This document shows positions 63,946-64,000 of a DNA stretch of 64,000 bases, in pieces. The notes beneath the pieces are model-generated. The model was not told where the DNA came from. It worked only from the letters and a program-made list of their open reading frames with translations, and made no database searches. Location: contig NZ_JACVAC010000006.1 of assembly GCF_014851685.1 (NCBI RefSeq), positions 248,001-312,000 of the forward strand, written 5' to 3'. This stretch comes from Pseudomonas sp. PDM05 (GTDB taxonomy: Bacteria; Pseudomonadota; Gammaproteobacteria; Pseudomonadales; Pseudomonadaceae). Position 1 is the first letter of the stretch; each line of letters opens with the position of its first letter. The position numbers were made by a program, and so were the translations under genes.

Positions 63946-64000
63946 TTAGGCTGCGGCAGCTTCTTTTTGCTCGCGAACTGCGGCCAGAGTACGAGCCAGC
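63946..64000 (-). CDS. rplJ: Large-subunit ribosomal protein L10, C-terminal end only
   Basis: Only the last 18 codons are in the window: LARTLAAVREQKEAAAA and the TAA stop at 63948-63946. The sequence and its position before rplL identify it as the end of L10, the stalk base that anchors L7/L12. The start lies beyond the right edge. Confidence 0.92.
   Translation of the reverse strand, partial: LARTLAAVREQKEAAAA

Overview
The window is a chromosomal segment from a Pseudomonas of the P. fluorescens type. The evidence is the GC-rich codon use, REP palindromes of the GTGGGAGCGGGCTTGCCCGC family, and a gene order that follows two blocks familiar from P. aeruginosa PAO1 (xseB-ispA-dxs to oprG, and ssb-uvrA through the ribosomal protein and rpoBC cluster). 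I see no rRNA or tRNA gene, insertion sequence, prophage, CRISPR array or defence island.

Layout. 1-4.1 kb: the end of an unrecognised gene whose domain is duplicated, then xseB-ispA-dxs (exonuclease VII small subunit and the isoprenoid pathway). 4.1-12.4 kb, all minus strand: a B12-binding protein, a small membrane protein and ribA in a tightly overlapping unit; a lone solute-binding protein; then the nrdR-ribD-ribE-ribBX-ribH-nusB-thiL operon. RibBX carries a degenerate cyclohydrolase domain, so the separate ribA is needed. 12.5-19.1 kb, mainly plus strand: a YbaY/YscW-type lipoprotein, a methyltransferase, the thioredoxin-TPR protein CnoX, a Zur-box-controlled zinc locus (ZrgA-like protein, MacB/FtsX-type ABC exporter-like pair, DUF3299 protein), and oprG with an Anr box. 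19.1-29.2 kb, accessory region: a reductase/epimerase, an MscS channel, the ybhP-clsB-ybhN membrane lipid operon, a REP palindrome enclosing a tandem array, a GlxA-type regulator divergent from an isochorismatase-like hydrolase, tam, and an unrecognised secreted protein. 29.2-36.5 kb: ssb, a YajR-like transporter, uvrA with an SOS box, a heme-ligand-less bacterioferritin homologue (ftnA) and katA.

36.5-64 kb, all minus strand, is the translation and transcription super-cluster, read from high to low coordinates: rplJ(end)-rplL-rpoB-rpoC, rpsL-rpsG-fusA-tuf, the S10 operon, the spc operon, and the alpha operon ending in rplQ. It is complete and collinear with other gammaproteobacteria. The most interesting signal is at its internal boundaries. 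At tuf/rpsJ, rpsN/rpsH and rpmJ/rpsM a strong hairpin is followed at once by a sigma70-like promoter with 17-bp spacing. In the last two the -35 box touches or overlaps the hairpin. The rpsN/rpsH case lies inside the spc operon in a 206-bp gap holding three hairpins.

I found no convincing wholly new multi-gene system. The best leads are these terminator-promoter relays, the REP-enclosed 19-bp tandem array, the duplicated-domain protein at the left edge, the coupled ribA/membrane protein/B12-binding unit, and the missing pgpA next to thiL.
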